Shown here piece after piece: positions 35,414-43,185 of a DNA stretch of 64,000 nt. The notes under the pieces were generated by a model. The model was not told the DNA's origin. It was given only the letters and a program-made list of their open reading frames with translations, and searched no databases. The first letter of the stretch is position 1. The number at the start of each line of letters is the position of its first letter. A program made the position numbers and the translations under genes. The DNA is from an uncultured Bilophila sp. (lineage in GTDB: Bacteria > Desulfobacterota > Desulfovibrionia > Desulfovibrionales > Desulfovibrionaceae), in assembly GCA_910585945.1 (NCBI GenBank), contig CAJUHZ010000002.1:62001-126000 (forward strand), read 5' to 3'.

Positions 35414-36478
35414 CTAAATGAAGTTGACGTGCGCGGAAGGATGCCGCAATTCCCACAGGTACGCGTTCACCGCGTCCATGCGGCAGGCCACATGGCAGTC
35501 CCCAATCTCGCCGGATTCGCTCCATTCTTTCAGTTTTTTCAGTCGATTTGGATGGTTGAGCAGATCGGAGAACGAGCCGTCCGCCAGATTGCCGAAGTTG
35601 AACGCCTCTTCCCCGATGTGCCGCAGGCAGCCCCAGAGCGTCGCGCCGGAATCCACATAGCCCCAGAACGGCAGGGCGTGGCAGCGGGCGTAGGTGAGCC
35701 GGGGCTGTTCCCGACGCTGCATGGTTTCCTGCCGGAAGATGACCCTGAAGGCGTCCGTGCTCAGTTCCAGAGCCGCCAGCAGGTCGTCGCACGCGCCGTA
35801 GTGCAGATCGCGGTATTCGTCGTGCAGGGATTTGGGGCTGATCGAATACGGCTTGATGACCAGATAGTCCGCGCCGATATCTCTGGCCCGGGCGGCCAGC
35901 GCGGCCGCTTCGGCCCGGTTTTCCGGCAGAGCCAGCAACTGGAAGCCGATGACGCAGGGCGCGCCGCTTTGCGCCCGCCGGGCGCAGGCCGCTTCCATAT
36001 TGCGCCACATGACGTCGAAATCGTCTTTGGACGTGCCGTGCACATGCGCGTACGTCCCGGCTGTGCCGGCGTTGCAGCTCACCTTGATCCAGGAAGCGAC
36101 AGGCAGAACCTTTTCGGCCCTGTGCGGGGCGAGCAGAACGCCGTTGGTGGTGAACGCCACGTCAATGCCCGCCTCGCGCGCGGCAACGGCGATGCCTTCC
36201 ATCTCCCTGTTCATGAACGGTTCGCCTTCGCCGGCGAACATGATCGCCCGGACGCCCGCCTCGCCCATTTCGGCCAGACGCGCGCGGAAAAGCTCGCCCG
36301 GCAGGCGCCGTTGAGGATAGCCGACGTAATCCATGCCGCAAAAGCGGCACCGGTGGTTGCACATGCCGGACGGGCTGACCTCAAGGTAGAGGGGAGCGAT
36401 GGGCTTTCCCTCCAGCCAGTCGGCCACCCGGCGGGGATGAAAGAGCAGCTTGTGGGAATCGATGCGAAAGTCGTTCAT
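35414..36478 (-). CDS. Radical SAM enzyme of the glycan cluster (SPASM-like)
   Basis: A 354-residue enzyme with host-like composition. The cluster motif is CNHRCRFC after YLEVSPSGM, the glycine motif is FAGEGEPFMN, and a C-terminal cysteine set (CHALPFWGYVDSGATLWGCLRHIG, DCHVACRMD) would bind an auxiliary iron-sulfur cluster. Its radical chemistry could create a modified sugar, such as an epimer or a branched or dehydrated unit. Its start and the SIS-gene stop share bases (TGATG), and the HAD/kinase gene follows 5 bp later. Confidence 0.82.
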   Translation of the reverse strand: MNDFRIDSHKLLFHPRRVADWLEGKPIAPLYLEVSPSGMCNHRCRFCGMDYVGYPQRRLPGELFRARLAEMGEAGVRAIMFAGEGEPFMNREMEGIAVAAREAGIDVAFTTNGVLLAPHRAEKVLPVASWIKVSCNAGTAGTYAHVHGTSKDDFDVMWRNMEAACARRAQSGAPCVIGFQLLALPENRAEAAALAARARDIGADYLVIKPYSISPKSLHDEYRDLHYGACDDLLAALELSTDAFRVIFRQETMQRREQPRLTYARCHALPFWGYVDSGATLWGCLRHIGEEAFNFGNLADGSFSDLLNHPNRLKKLKEWSESGEIGDCHVACRMDAVNAYLWELRHPSAHVNFI

Positions 36479-37143
36479 CACTTCCGGCCTCCATAGCGGG
36501 CGACAAGACGGTCGGTCCAATGGTGCAGAATGGCGGCGTGCGCGGTTTCAACCATGCCGTAGGCGTCGGCGTCGACCCAGAAGTTCAGGTCGCCGAGGTC
36601 GCGCATCCTGTTGGCCGGACTCATGCCGGTCAGGGTCACGACGCGCAGGCCGGCCTGCCGCGCCGCTGTCGCGGCCGCGACGACATTGGGCGAATTGCCC
36701 GAGCTTGAGACCGCCACGAGCATGTCGCCGGGGCGCGCGTTGCGCCGCAACGGCTCGACAAAGATCTGCTCGAAGCAGATATCGTTGCCCAGGGCGGTCA
36801 GCAGGGCGGCGTCGCCAAACATCTGCGTCCTGAAACGGGCGTTTTTGCCCACGTCCAGCGCAAAGTGACTGCACATGCTGGAGGAGGCCCCGTTGCCGAT
36901 GAAAAAGAGGATTCCTTCCTGTTCCCTCACCCTGGCGCAGAGATCTTCCCAGTGGGTGAAGCCCTCGGGGACCTCCAGCCGGACGGCCTCGCGCGTGGTG
37001 ACCTGCACGGCCTGAAGGCAGACGTGCAGCCTGGTGAAAAAGCCCGGCCAGTCCTGTTGCGAACCCTGCCGCGCACAGTCGCGCGGGCCGTTGTCCGGCT
37101 TCGTCCAATCCCCTGCTGCCGATGTTCCCATCAATGTTTCCAT
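36478..37143 (-). CDS. SIS-domain sugar-phosphate isomerase (GmhA-like)
   Basis: A 221-residue protein with the features of sedoheptulose-7-phosphate isomerase: FFIGNGASSSMCSHFALDVGKN, LLTALGNDICFEQIFVEPL and VAVSSSGNSPNVVAAATAAR, the phosphate-binding serine loops. GmhA converts sedoheptulose 7-phosphate to D-glycero-D-manno-heptose 7-phosphate. The extended N-terminus (about 55 residues before the core) is unusual. Start at 37143 follows AGAGG. Its neighbours, a split transketolase and a HldE-like kinase/nucleotidyltransferase, fit a heptose pathway. Confidence 0.8.
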   Translation of the reverse strand: METLMGTSAAGDWTKPDNGPRDCARQGSQQDWPGFFTRLHVCLQAVQVTTREAVRLEVPEGFTHWEDLCARVREQEGILFFIGNGASSSMCSHFALDVGKNARFRTQMFGDAALLTALGNDICFEQIFVEPLRRNARPGDMLVAVSSSGNSPNVVAAATAARQAGLRVVTLTGMSPANRMRDLGDLNFWVDADAYGMVETAHAAILHHWTDRLVARYGGRK

Positions 37144-37154
37144 AGCCAGGCCTC

Positions 37155-38210
37155 TCAGAACATGTTGCGGCACGCCGCCCGCGTGTCTTTTCGCGCTGTC
37201 GCGGGGGCGAACCCCGGCCGGGCGGCGGCTTCCGAACATTCGGGTTCGCCCGCATCCGCCTCACGGAGCGCGGTCCACAGCCGGGGCACGGTCAGCGCGT
37301 GATCGCCCCGCTCGTACAGGGCCTGCCCGCCGTCGGCCACCGTGCGCACCAGCATGGTTTTCCACGGACGGTAGTAGTAGGCGGCCGAGGTTTTCGGAGC
37401 TTCGGCGGAAACATCCGCCGGCAGTTCGCGCAAGTCGCAGACCAGGGACGTGATGCGGCGGATTTCCTTCCCTTCGCGGGCGGCCGCGTTGCGGGCCATG
37501 GCCAGAGCCTTGAGGAAGATCTCCGGGGCCATGACGGCGCTGCCGAAATTCATGATCACTCCACCTTCAAGGCGCTGGACTTCGGCGGCGAAGACGAGAA
37601 AATCCGTGTAGCTGGCCTTGCCCCAGGCCGCGCCGTCAAAATTCGGGTGTTCGGCCACAATGTCGTAGCCGATGCCCACATGCGCCGTTACCGGAACGCC
37701 AAGCTCCCACGCGGCGGCAAGCACGCTGATTTCCCTGTGGGGCGCGTCGCTTCCGGCCAGGGCTTCGCCCACGGCCTCGCCCACGCCCAGGCCCCGGGCG
37801 GCTCCGGCCGCGACAATGTCGTTCAGCCCGCCGGTTTCCCGCCACAGGCCGAACTGTCCTTCCCGGATGTAGCGGGCCACGGATTCGGTGGTGGCCCCGG
37901 CCAGCGCCAGTTCGTAGTCATGGATAACGCCGGCCCCGTTGACGGCCAGGCAGGAGACATGCCCCCGCCGCATCAGATCGATGAGGTAGCGCTGGCAGCC
38001 CTTGCGCAGGACGTGCGCGCCCATCATGAGGATTCTGGCCGCGCCCTTTTCCCGCGCCCGGAGCAGGGCCGCGCCCGCGCGGCGCAAGCCCTCGCTGACG
38101 TCCGGGGCGGGGGCCAGGGGCATCACCACATCCGCCGTCAGATCGTGCCGCCGTTCCGCCAGGGGCAGGAGGCGCAACGCGCTTCGATCAAAAAGAACAT
38201 GCCGCGACAT
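37155..38210 (-). CDS. Deoxyhypusine-synthase-like protein of sugar clusters
   Basis: A 351-residue protein. The central part, with SCLAVNGAGVIHDYELALAG and VPVTAHVGIGYDIVAEHPNF, followed by GGVIMNFGSAVMAPEIFLKAL, recalls the NAD-binding fold of deoxyhypusine synthase and a family of uncharacterised relatives found in heptose gene clusters. Bacteria do not make hypusine, so a transfer or lyase reaction on a sugar is more likely; this is inference. No signal peptide or membrane segment. It lies 2 bp after the bifunctional kinase gene and 11 bp before the isomerase gene, so the three are cotranscribed. Confidence 0.6.
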   Translation of the reverse strand: MSRHVLFDRSALRLLPLAERRHDLTADVVMPLAPAPDVSEGLRRAGAALLRAREKGAARILMMGAHVLRKGCQRYLIDLMRRGHVSCLAVNGAGVIHDYELALAGATTESVARYIREGQFGLWRETGGLNDIVAAGAARGLGVGEAVGEALAGSDAPHREISVLAAAWELGVPVTAHVGIGYDIVAEHPNFDGAAWGKASYTDFLVFAAEVQRLEGGVIMNFGSAVMAPEIFLKALAMARNAAAREGKEIRRITSLVCDLRELPADVSAEAPKTSAAYYYRPWKTMLVRTVADGGQALYERGDHALTVPRLWTALREADAGEPECSEAAARPGFAPATARKDTRAACRNMF

Positions 38211-38212
38211 CG

Positions 38213-39739
38213 TTATTTCACCAGCGCGGTTATGAATTTTTCCAGCGAGGCGCGCGTGACCGGTTCGGAATTGCCGACAGTCTGCGTGGCCAGCGCGCCC
38301 GCCACATTGCCGAAAAACGCGACGACTTCCGCCGGCGCGCCGAGATACGCGGCCAGCGAACTCACGGAGAGCAGGGCGTCGCCCGCGCCTACCGTGTCCG
38401 TCGCCTTGACGGTGAGAGCCGGCGATTCGATGAAGCTCCCGTCCGGCATGCCGACGCACACCCCCTGCCTGCCGCGGGTGGCGGTGAAATACCGTGCGCC
38501 AAAGCGCGCGGCGGCGCGCGGGGCGAGGGTTCGCAGGTGGGTGTGCCTGTCGTGCGTGTCGCGCCGCAGTTCGTCTTCGGTAATGCTTGCGTAGTCGCAG
38601 CGGCGGTATTGGGAGATGGTGTGCATCATCCTGTTGCCGGCGTTGCACTGGGTATTCACGGCAAGAAAGGCGTCCAGCCCGCACGCCAGATCCCGCAGGG
38701 CCGGAAACACCGCCCCGTGCCCGAAATCGGCCATGAGAACCAGATCGCTTTCCCCCGCAAGCGCCCTGACCTGCTCAAGGCAGGCGGGCTGTTCCGCTTC
38801 GGGGATGGACACCGAGCCTGTATTGTAGACTTCGAGCAGCTTGGTGAAGGATCCGCTGTCGAAGTAGCGCAGTTTCCGCATGGTCTGGCCGGTCGGATCG
38901 ATCAGGAAAAAGGGGCGGACGGCGGGCGACAGCCGGCTTTGTATCCATTCCCGCTCGGCCAGGTCGGGGCCGACGACGGTCAGCATGTCCACCTTTCCGG
39001 CAAATCCGGCCAGATGATTGGCGATAGCCAGCACGCCGCCGGGAAAGGAATCCGTCGACTGCCGTTGCAGGGCGATTGTCGGATGTTTTGACGCCGCGCC
39101 CAGCGTGGTGCAGTAGCAGTAGTCGTCCAGAATCGTGTCGCCAATGACCAGCACGCGAACGGCGCGCATGGCCTCCAGCGTTTCAATGAGCCGATCCAGA
39201 GAGTGACGCCGGCGGAACAGGCCGAGATATTCGCGCAATTCGTCGGGGTACCCGGCAAAAAACCTGTTGATAAGATTGGTGGACGAAAAAACGATATCGT
39301 CCGTAAACCGCAATTCGACGCCAAGCTCGGAGCAGACGGCGGCCTCCTGTTGCAGCTTTCCGGTGGGGTCCGCATCGGCGGAACGAAAATCCGCCCCTTT
39401 CACATAGACGTTCGGCTTCAGCCGACGCAGGAGTTCCACCGCCGTCGGCCATTCGTTGACGGCCACGGCCCGCACCGCCCCCAGGGCGGCCAGGGCCTCG
39501 GCGCGGAGCCGCTCCGGAAAGGCCGGGCGGTTGGGCCCCTTGTCCACATAGCGATCCGGACTGATCGTCACAAAAAGCTCGTCTCCGAAGCGGCGGGCCG
39601 CTTCCAGATAGCGAATATGGCCGATGTGCAGCAGATCAAAACAGCCATGCGTCAGCACGACTCGTTTGCCCGCACGCTGAAGCTCCGTCGCAAGTTCCGC
39701 CATGCGGGCGAGGGAAATCACCTTGGGAGAAGCCGTCAT
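38213..39739 (-). CDS. Bifunctional cytidylyltransferase-PfkB kinase (HldE-like, domains in reverse order)
   Basis: A 508-residue fusion. Residues 1-160 form the nucleotidyltransferase domain with VLTHGCFDLLHIGHIRYLEAA (HxGH site at 38-41) and a FRSADADPTGK region. Residues about 190-508 are a PfkB/ribokinase-type sugar kinase with GGVLAIANHLAGF and the catalytic DTVGAGDALL near residue 450. E. coli HldE has the kinase first; here the order is swapped. It would phosphorylate a heptose phosphate at C1 and activate heptose 1-phosphate with a nucleotide. ATG at 39739 has AGGA nine bases upstream. It is the first gene of the compact sugar-nucleotide block, with repeat R2 copy B beginning 40 bp upstream. 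Confidence 0.85.
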   Translation of the reverse strand: MTASPKVISLARMAELATELQRAGKRVVLTHGCFDLLHIGHIRYLEAARRFGDELFVTISPDRYVDKGPNRPAFPERLRAEALAALGAVRAVAVNEWPTAVELLRRLKPNVYVKGADFRSADADPTGKLQQEAAVCSELGVELRFTDDIVFSSTNLINRFFAGYPDELREYLGLFRRRHSLDRLIETLEAMRAVRVLVIGDTILDDYCYCTTLGAASKHPTIALQRQSTDSFPGGVLAIANHLAGFAGKVDMLTVVGPDLAEREWIQSRLSPAVRPFFLIDPTGQTMRKLRYFDSGSFTKLLEVYNTGSVSIPEAEQPACLEQVRALAGESDLVLMADFGHGAVFPALRDLACGLDAFLAVNTQCNAGNRMMHTISQYRRCDYASITEDELRRDTHDRHTHLRTLAPRAAARFGARYFTATRGRQGVCVGMPDGSFIESPALTVKATDTVGAGDALLSVSSLAAYLGAPAEVVAFFGNVAGALATQTVGNSEPVTRASLEKFITALVK

Positions 39740-39778
39740 GGTTGCTGTTCCTTTGTTGTCGCGCATTCACGTCCGCCT

Positions 39779-39945
39779 GGAGCATTTTGCGATTGAAAAT
39801 ATCCATTTTTCCATCGCGGCGTTGCCGTCACTTCCCCGCGGAGCGGGACAGGCGCGGCAAAACGCGATTTGCCCGCTTGTTCGGCACGGGCGTCCGCTCT
39901 CGCGGCCGCCGAGCGTTTATCCACAATTCATTGGGAAAACGCTCT
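39779..39945 (-). repeat. R2 interspersed repeat, copy B (167 bp)
   Basis: On the minus strand this starts AGAGCGTTTTCCCAATGAAT and ends CAATCGCAAAATGCTCC, the same length and ends as the copy at 10671-10837. Its start overlaps the TAG stop codon of the glycosyltransferase gene at 39944, exactly as copy A overlaps the tctC stop codon. Confidence 0.78.
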
Positions 39946-40993
39946 AATGCAGTTTTCGCCGCCCGATGCCGAAGCGGAGAAGGATCCGCCGCGCCGCCAG
40001 GCGAAAGGCCGCAAAGATCACCGCGCCGCATACCGTTGGGAGCGCCAGGGGGAAATGCCGGGCCGTCAGGCGGATGCGGCTGCGCGTCATGCGCAGGAGA
40101 CAGGCGGGCTTTGCCGCCGCCGGCCATCCTGTGGAAATGCCTTCGTGGTGACGCACCACCGCGCCGGGCGCGTAGGCCAGATCAAAACGCCCGGCCGCGC
40201 TGTAGGCCCAATCCTGCTCTTCGCAGTACATGAAGTACCCTTCGTCCATCAGGCCCACTGTCTCGATGAACGCCCGGCTGGCCATGACACTCGCCCCGTA
40301 GATGAAATTCAACTGCGCTTCCACGGCGGCCGGAGCCATTTTCCGCGCGCGTTGCAGGGGCAGACGATAGCCGATGAGCCAGGAAAGCCCTGTCCACCTG
40401 TTGGCCACGCCGCCTCCCAGACATTGCACAAAGCGCGGATCGTCATGATAGAGGATGAGCGATCCGCACAAACCCGGCCGGGAACAGGCGAACAGCCTGT
40501 CGCGCATGGCTCCGAGGGCTTGCGGTTCGACTTCGGTGTCGTTGTTGAGCACCCACACCGCGTCGGCCCCCAGGCGGCAGGCAAGCGCGATGCCAAGGTT
40601 GTTGCCCCCGGCGTACCCCTTGTTGATCGGACTGCGGATCAGCCACAGGCCCTGCTCCAATCTGTCCGTCCCGTCGCCTTTCTGTGCCGTCTCGTGCGGA
40701 CAGGCCGCGTTCACCGTTTCCAGAGCGGCCGCCAGTCCTTCCGGCGTCTCCGCCGTCAGTTCATGGCCGGGCAGGCGCGCCTGCTCGCCCATCCATTGCC
40801 GGAGCCGCGGCGCGGAATCATCGTCCGAACCGTTGTCCACAAGGATGATCCAGTCCGCGGGATCAGCCAGGCGCAGAAGGGATTCGGCACAGGCGATGGT
40901 GTGGAAGGCGTGCCTGTAATTGAGCACCACCACAGCCACGGCACGCGGCGTCGATCTGCGGACTGCCTTCGCGGGGCTGTGATTTCCTTTCAT
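39944..40993 (-). CDS. Family 2 glycosyltransferase (rhamnosyltransferase-like)
   Basis: A 349-residue enzyme. VAVVVLNYRHAFHTIACAESLL is the first strand, ILVDNGSDDDSAPRL the nucleotide site and VWVLNNDTEVEP the DxD-equivalent (NND) typical of WcaA/RfbN-type enzymes; YCEEQDWAYS near residue 255 supplies the ED motif before the catalytic loop. The C-terminal 50 residues are hydrophobic/basic and may contact the membrane. ATG at 40993 is preferred to one at 40999 because AAGGAG is six bases upstream. It is the first gene of the leftward glycan run. Confidence 0.87.
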   Translation of the reverse strand: MKGNHSPAKAVRRSTPRAVAVVVLNYRHAFHTIACAESLLRLADPADWIILVDNGSDDDSAPRLRQWMGEQARLPGHELTAETPEGLAAALETVNAACPHETAQKGDGTDRLEQGLWLIRSPINKGYAGGNNLGIALACRLGADAVWVLNNDTEVEPQALGAMRDRLFACSRPGLCGSLILYHDDPRFVQCLGGGVANRWTGLSWLIGYRLPLQRARKMAPAAVEAQLNFIYGASVMASRAFIETVGLMDEGYFMYCEEQDWAYSAAGRFDLAYAPGAVVRHHEGISTGWPAAAKPACLLRMTRSRIRLTARHFPLALPTVCGAVIFAAFRLAARRILLRFGIGRRKLH

Positions 40994-41066
40994 CTTCATC
41001 TCCTTGTCATGCCCTCCGTGCAGACCACGGGGCGCACGGCATTTCATGAGAAGAAAGCCAGGGGCG

Positions 41067-41222
41067 GCCCTCATGAACCCGCCTGCCGCAAGGCCGTTTT
41101 GTGCGTCCGGCGGCGTTGCAGGGCCACCATTGACCTTGCGGCATGTCCAATACAGCTTCGTCCGCTGTTCGCCTTGCTGGCCGGAAAAAACGGCTTTTCG
41201 CGCACGGCGTTTTCCTGAGGGC
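41067..41222 (+). repeat. R1 interspersed repeat, copy D (156 bp)
   Basis: Starts GCCCTCATGAACCCGCC and ends GGCGTTTTCCTGAGGGC. It retains GTGCGTCCGGCGGCGTTGCA and GGCCGGAAAAAACGGC with CTTTTCGCG, closely matching copy A. It fills most of the gap between the glycosyltransferase start (40993) and the first XRE gene (41371); an AT-rich stretch follows (41240-41280). Confidence 0.8.
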
Positions 41223-41321
41223 TGACCCTAGCAGGAAGAAAATAAAATAGATACTACGTTATATATTTTTATATAAAAATTCGAAAATCCAATCTGCCCC
41301 AATTCTTTCAGGAGTCTGATC

Positions 41322-41337
41322 CGATACTATAGTATCG
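41322..41337. promoter_or_regulatory. 16-bp perfect palindrome, probable operator of the first XRE gene
   Basis: CGATACTATAGTATCG lies 33 bp upstream of the XRE regulator start at 41371, where a promoter would be expected. XRE-type regulators commonly repress their own genes through such palindromes. Confidence 0.55.
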
Positions 41338-41370
41338 TTTTTCCGGCAAAAGATTTTGTACTCTGACAGG

Positions 41371-41634
41371 ATGAAAAGCTCTCCCCATTTGCTTGAATCC
41401 CTTGGAATTACAGTGGAAAAGATCCGCAAGGAACGCAAGCTGACCAAGACGGCCCTTGCCGGCTTTGCGGATCTGCAGGATTGCTATATCCGCGGGATCA
41501 TAAAGGGGACCAGAAACCCCACGATCACCGCAATCTCTTCCATGTGCGAAGCGTTGGGCATTTCGCTCCCGGAGTTTTTTCAGCGGGTGACAGAGGAACT
41601 CAAGTCCCGGCAGGGACGTGACCATTCACGCTAG
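41371..41634 (+). CDS. XRE-family helix-turn-helix regulator (87 residues)
   Basis: A single-domain Cro/C1-type DNA-binding protein: IRKERKLTKTALAGFADLQDCYIRGIIKGTRNPTITAISSMCEAL holds the helix-turn-helix. It is clearly paralogous to the 84-residue protein at 42539-42793 (shared pattern KS/TALAxFA-L and P-T-xxAxxSxCEAL-xSLP/SPL-xFF). It has no sensor domain. It could regulate a neighbouring gene or itself through the palindrome upstream. It is the first of three XRE genes in a row. Confidence 0.8.
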   Translation: MKSSPHLLESLGITVEKIRKERKLTKTALAGFADLQDCYIRGIIKGTRNPTITAISSMCEALGISLPEFFQRVTEELKSRQGRDHSR

Positions 41635-41793
41635 AGCCTGTTTGCAAAGGCAGGCGCTCCTTTTTTTCAAGGTGCGATAACCGGTGGAAAAGCATGAAAA
41701 ACGGGCGTCATGTCCTCTCCGGTGACATGCAATATATGCTCGTTCTTATTTTTCGTCTAGTCTGGAATCGGCCATTCCTCATATTCTGATGAA

Positions 41794-42468
41794 ATGGACA
41801 GCAATTCCAATTCAACAGGTTTAATTGATTCACATTATTTTGGAGTCGCCCTGGTGGCGGCCAGAATGTCGCGGGGCATTTCCCAATCGCGCCTCGGCAT
41901 TCTGGCCGCGTGCAACGTGACCAGCCTGCGCAAGATAGAAAAGGGCATGGTCCAGCCGGGCGTCAGCACGGCGATACGGCTGGTCGCGGCTACCGGGGAA
42001 TCTGTGGGAGCGTTTTTTCAGAAACTGGCCGAAGACAGCGCCCTGTCGTCGCTGCACGGGACGGCTGCCCCCGGCTCCAGTTGCGCCTCTCCCCATGAGG
42101 ACGACGCTGCGGAGCGCACTTGCGACGGCACGCTTATGGACAGGAGCGGGAGGAAGGGCCTGGCCGGCAAGAACGTCTGTTCCGTCGGGAATGGAGATCC
42201 CCAAAAGGTAAAAGCGCTTTTCGGCCCGCTGTTCAGGAAAGTACGCGAGCGGCATGGCGTCACCCAGAAGGCTGTCGCCAACGCCGCTCAATACAACCTC
42301 CGCAATCTGTTCAACGTGGAAGCGGGGAGTCAGGAGCCGGGCGTCATGGTCGCTCTGGCGATGGTATGCGCTACGGGATGCGATGTGCGCTGGTTCTTCA
42401 GCACCCTGGCTGGACTCTCCGCGCTCCCCGGCGCATACGTTTCCCCGGCAAACCACACTCGGCCGTGA
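41794..42468 (+). CDS. Protein with two XRE-type helix-turn-helix domains
   Basis: A 224-residue protein with an N-terminal HTH (GVALVAARMSRGISQSRLGILAACNVTSLRKIEKG, about residues 17-75) and a second, more diverged HTH near the C-terminus (FRKVRERHGVTQKAVANAAQYNLRNLFNVEAGSQEPG, about 145-205), separated by a linker of about 60 polar residues. It looks like a fusion or tandem duplication of the small regulators next to it. A dyad GGAAT-CGGCC-ATTCC (41764-41778) precedes the start. The two domains could bind two half-sites without dimerisation. Confidence 0.7.
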   Translation: MDSNSNSTGLIDSHYFGVALVAARMSRGISQSRLGILAACNVTSLRKIEKGMVQPGVSTAIRLVAATGESVGAFFQKLAEDSALSSLHGTAAPGSSCASPHEDDAAERTCDGTLMDRSGRKGLAGKNVCSVGNGDPQKVKALFGPLFRKVRERHGVTQKAVANAAQYNLRNLFNVEAGSQEPGVMVALAMVCATGCDVRWFFSTLAGLSALPGAYVSPANHTRP

Positions 42469-42485
42469 TGCGTTTCGTGGCTCAC

Positions 42486-42509
42486 TTTTGAGTATTATAG
42501 TTCTCAAAA
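42486..42509. promoter_or_regulatory. Inverted repeat, probable operator of the third XRE gene
   Basis: TTTTGAG (42486-42492) and CTCAAAA (42503-42509) form a perfect dyad with a 10-bp spacer, 29 bp upstream of the regulator start at 42539. Confidence 0.5.
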
Positions 42510-42538
42510 TCTGTCAAGATTTTGTGTAGCCTTGCTGG

Positions 42539-42793
42539 ATGAAAGAATACCCATATTTGTCTCAAGCCATTGGAAATACTATTGAAATTTTAAGAAAAGA
42601 CAGGGGTATGACAAAATCGGCCCTGGCCGAATTCGCCTGGCTGGAAAGGCGTTACCTTCTGGAAATCGAACGCGGAGACAAGAAACCCACGGTAAACGCG
42701 GTTTATTCAATCTGCGAGGCTCTTCGGGTTTCACCGCTGGATTTCTTCCGGAAGGTTGAGGATGAAAGGGAACGGCTTGCCCGGGAGTCATGA
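42539..42793 (+). CDS. XRE-family helix-turn-helix regulator (84 residues)
   Basis: A small Cro/C1-type protein, IEILRKDRGMTKSALAEFAWLERRYLLEIERGDKKPTVNAVYSICEALRVSPLDFF, paralogous to the 87-residue regulator at 41371-41634. Acidic C-terminus (VEDERERLARES). The stop codon overlaps a possible downstream start (ATGA at 42790), hinting at a coupled partner. Target unknown. Confidence 0.78.
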   Translation: MKEYPYLSQAIGNTIEILRKDRGMTKSALAEFAWLERRYLLEIERGDKKPTVNAVYSICEALRVSPLDFFRKVEDERERLARES

Positions 42794-42954
42794 AGGCAGG
42801 TTCCAGCATCTTTTCCGTTTCCCTTGAATACGATCGAGTTCGAGGAATACTCCAGGGTTGGGGCATTCTCCTCCCTGCCATGAAAGCGGCATTGCACCTC
42901 AAGGGGGCAAGACTTGAGTGCGCCGAGGAGTGCCGCCTGTTGGGATTGTCATAG
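42790..42954 (+). CDS. Possible small coupled ORF (54 residues)
   Basis: Starts MKAGSSIFSVSLEYDRVRG with its ATG overlapping the TGA of the preceding XRE gene and ends at TAG 42952-42954. It has an amphipathic helix-like second half with two cysteines (ECAEECRLLG). No family recognised. The arrangement regulator-ATGA-small ORF is typical of coupled pairs, but length and composition alone do not establish that it is translated. Confidence 0.3.
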   Translation: MKAGSSIFSVSLEYDRVRGILQGWGILLPAMKAALHLKGARLECAEECRLLGLS

Positions 42955-43060
42955 TATATAAAGATAGTTGGATACTTGTAACCTAAATCAGAAGGGCGAC
43001 AGCGTCAGACCCTGATCATCCCCTTGCCAGAAGCGTTGTGAGCGGTTATTGAAAGAGGGA

Positions 43061-43179
43061 ACCCCGGTTCCTGCGGTCACAGAAACCGGGGCTGGCACGG
43101 CGCGGTTTGCGCCCCCGTGCACGGCTACCACCGACGGACTACATTTTACGACCTCGGCCCATCGCTAGTGGGCCGAGGT
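43061..43179. other. Cluster of three strong hairpins (terminator or structured RNA)
   Basis: Three stems follow one another: an AACCCCGGTT/AACCGGGG-type stem (43061-43093), GCACGG/CCGTGC enclosing a GC-rich loop (about 43096-43121), and an 11-bp perfect stem ACCTCGGCCCA/TGGGCCGAGGT (43151-43179). No clear T run follows any of them. They lie just downstream of a minus-strand 23-residue ORF. The sequence from 42955 to 43060 shows nothing recognisable. Confidence 0.5.
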
Positions 43180-43185
43180 CAACTG

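Noticed and set aside
42955..43060. tRNA-Sec (selC) near selD
   Set aside because: No cloverleaf with a long acceptor stem and CCA end could be drawn here or in the other gaps around selD.
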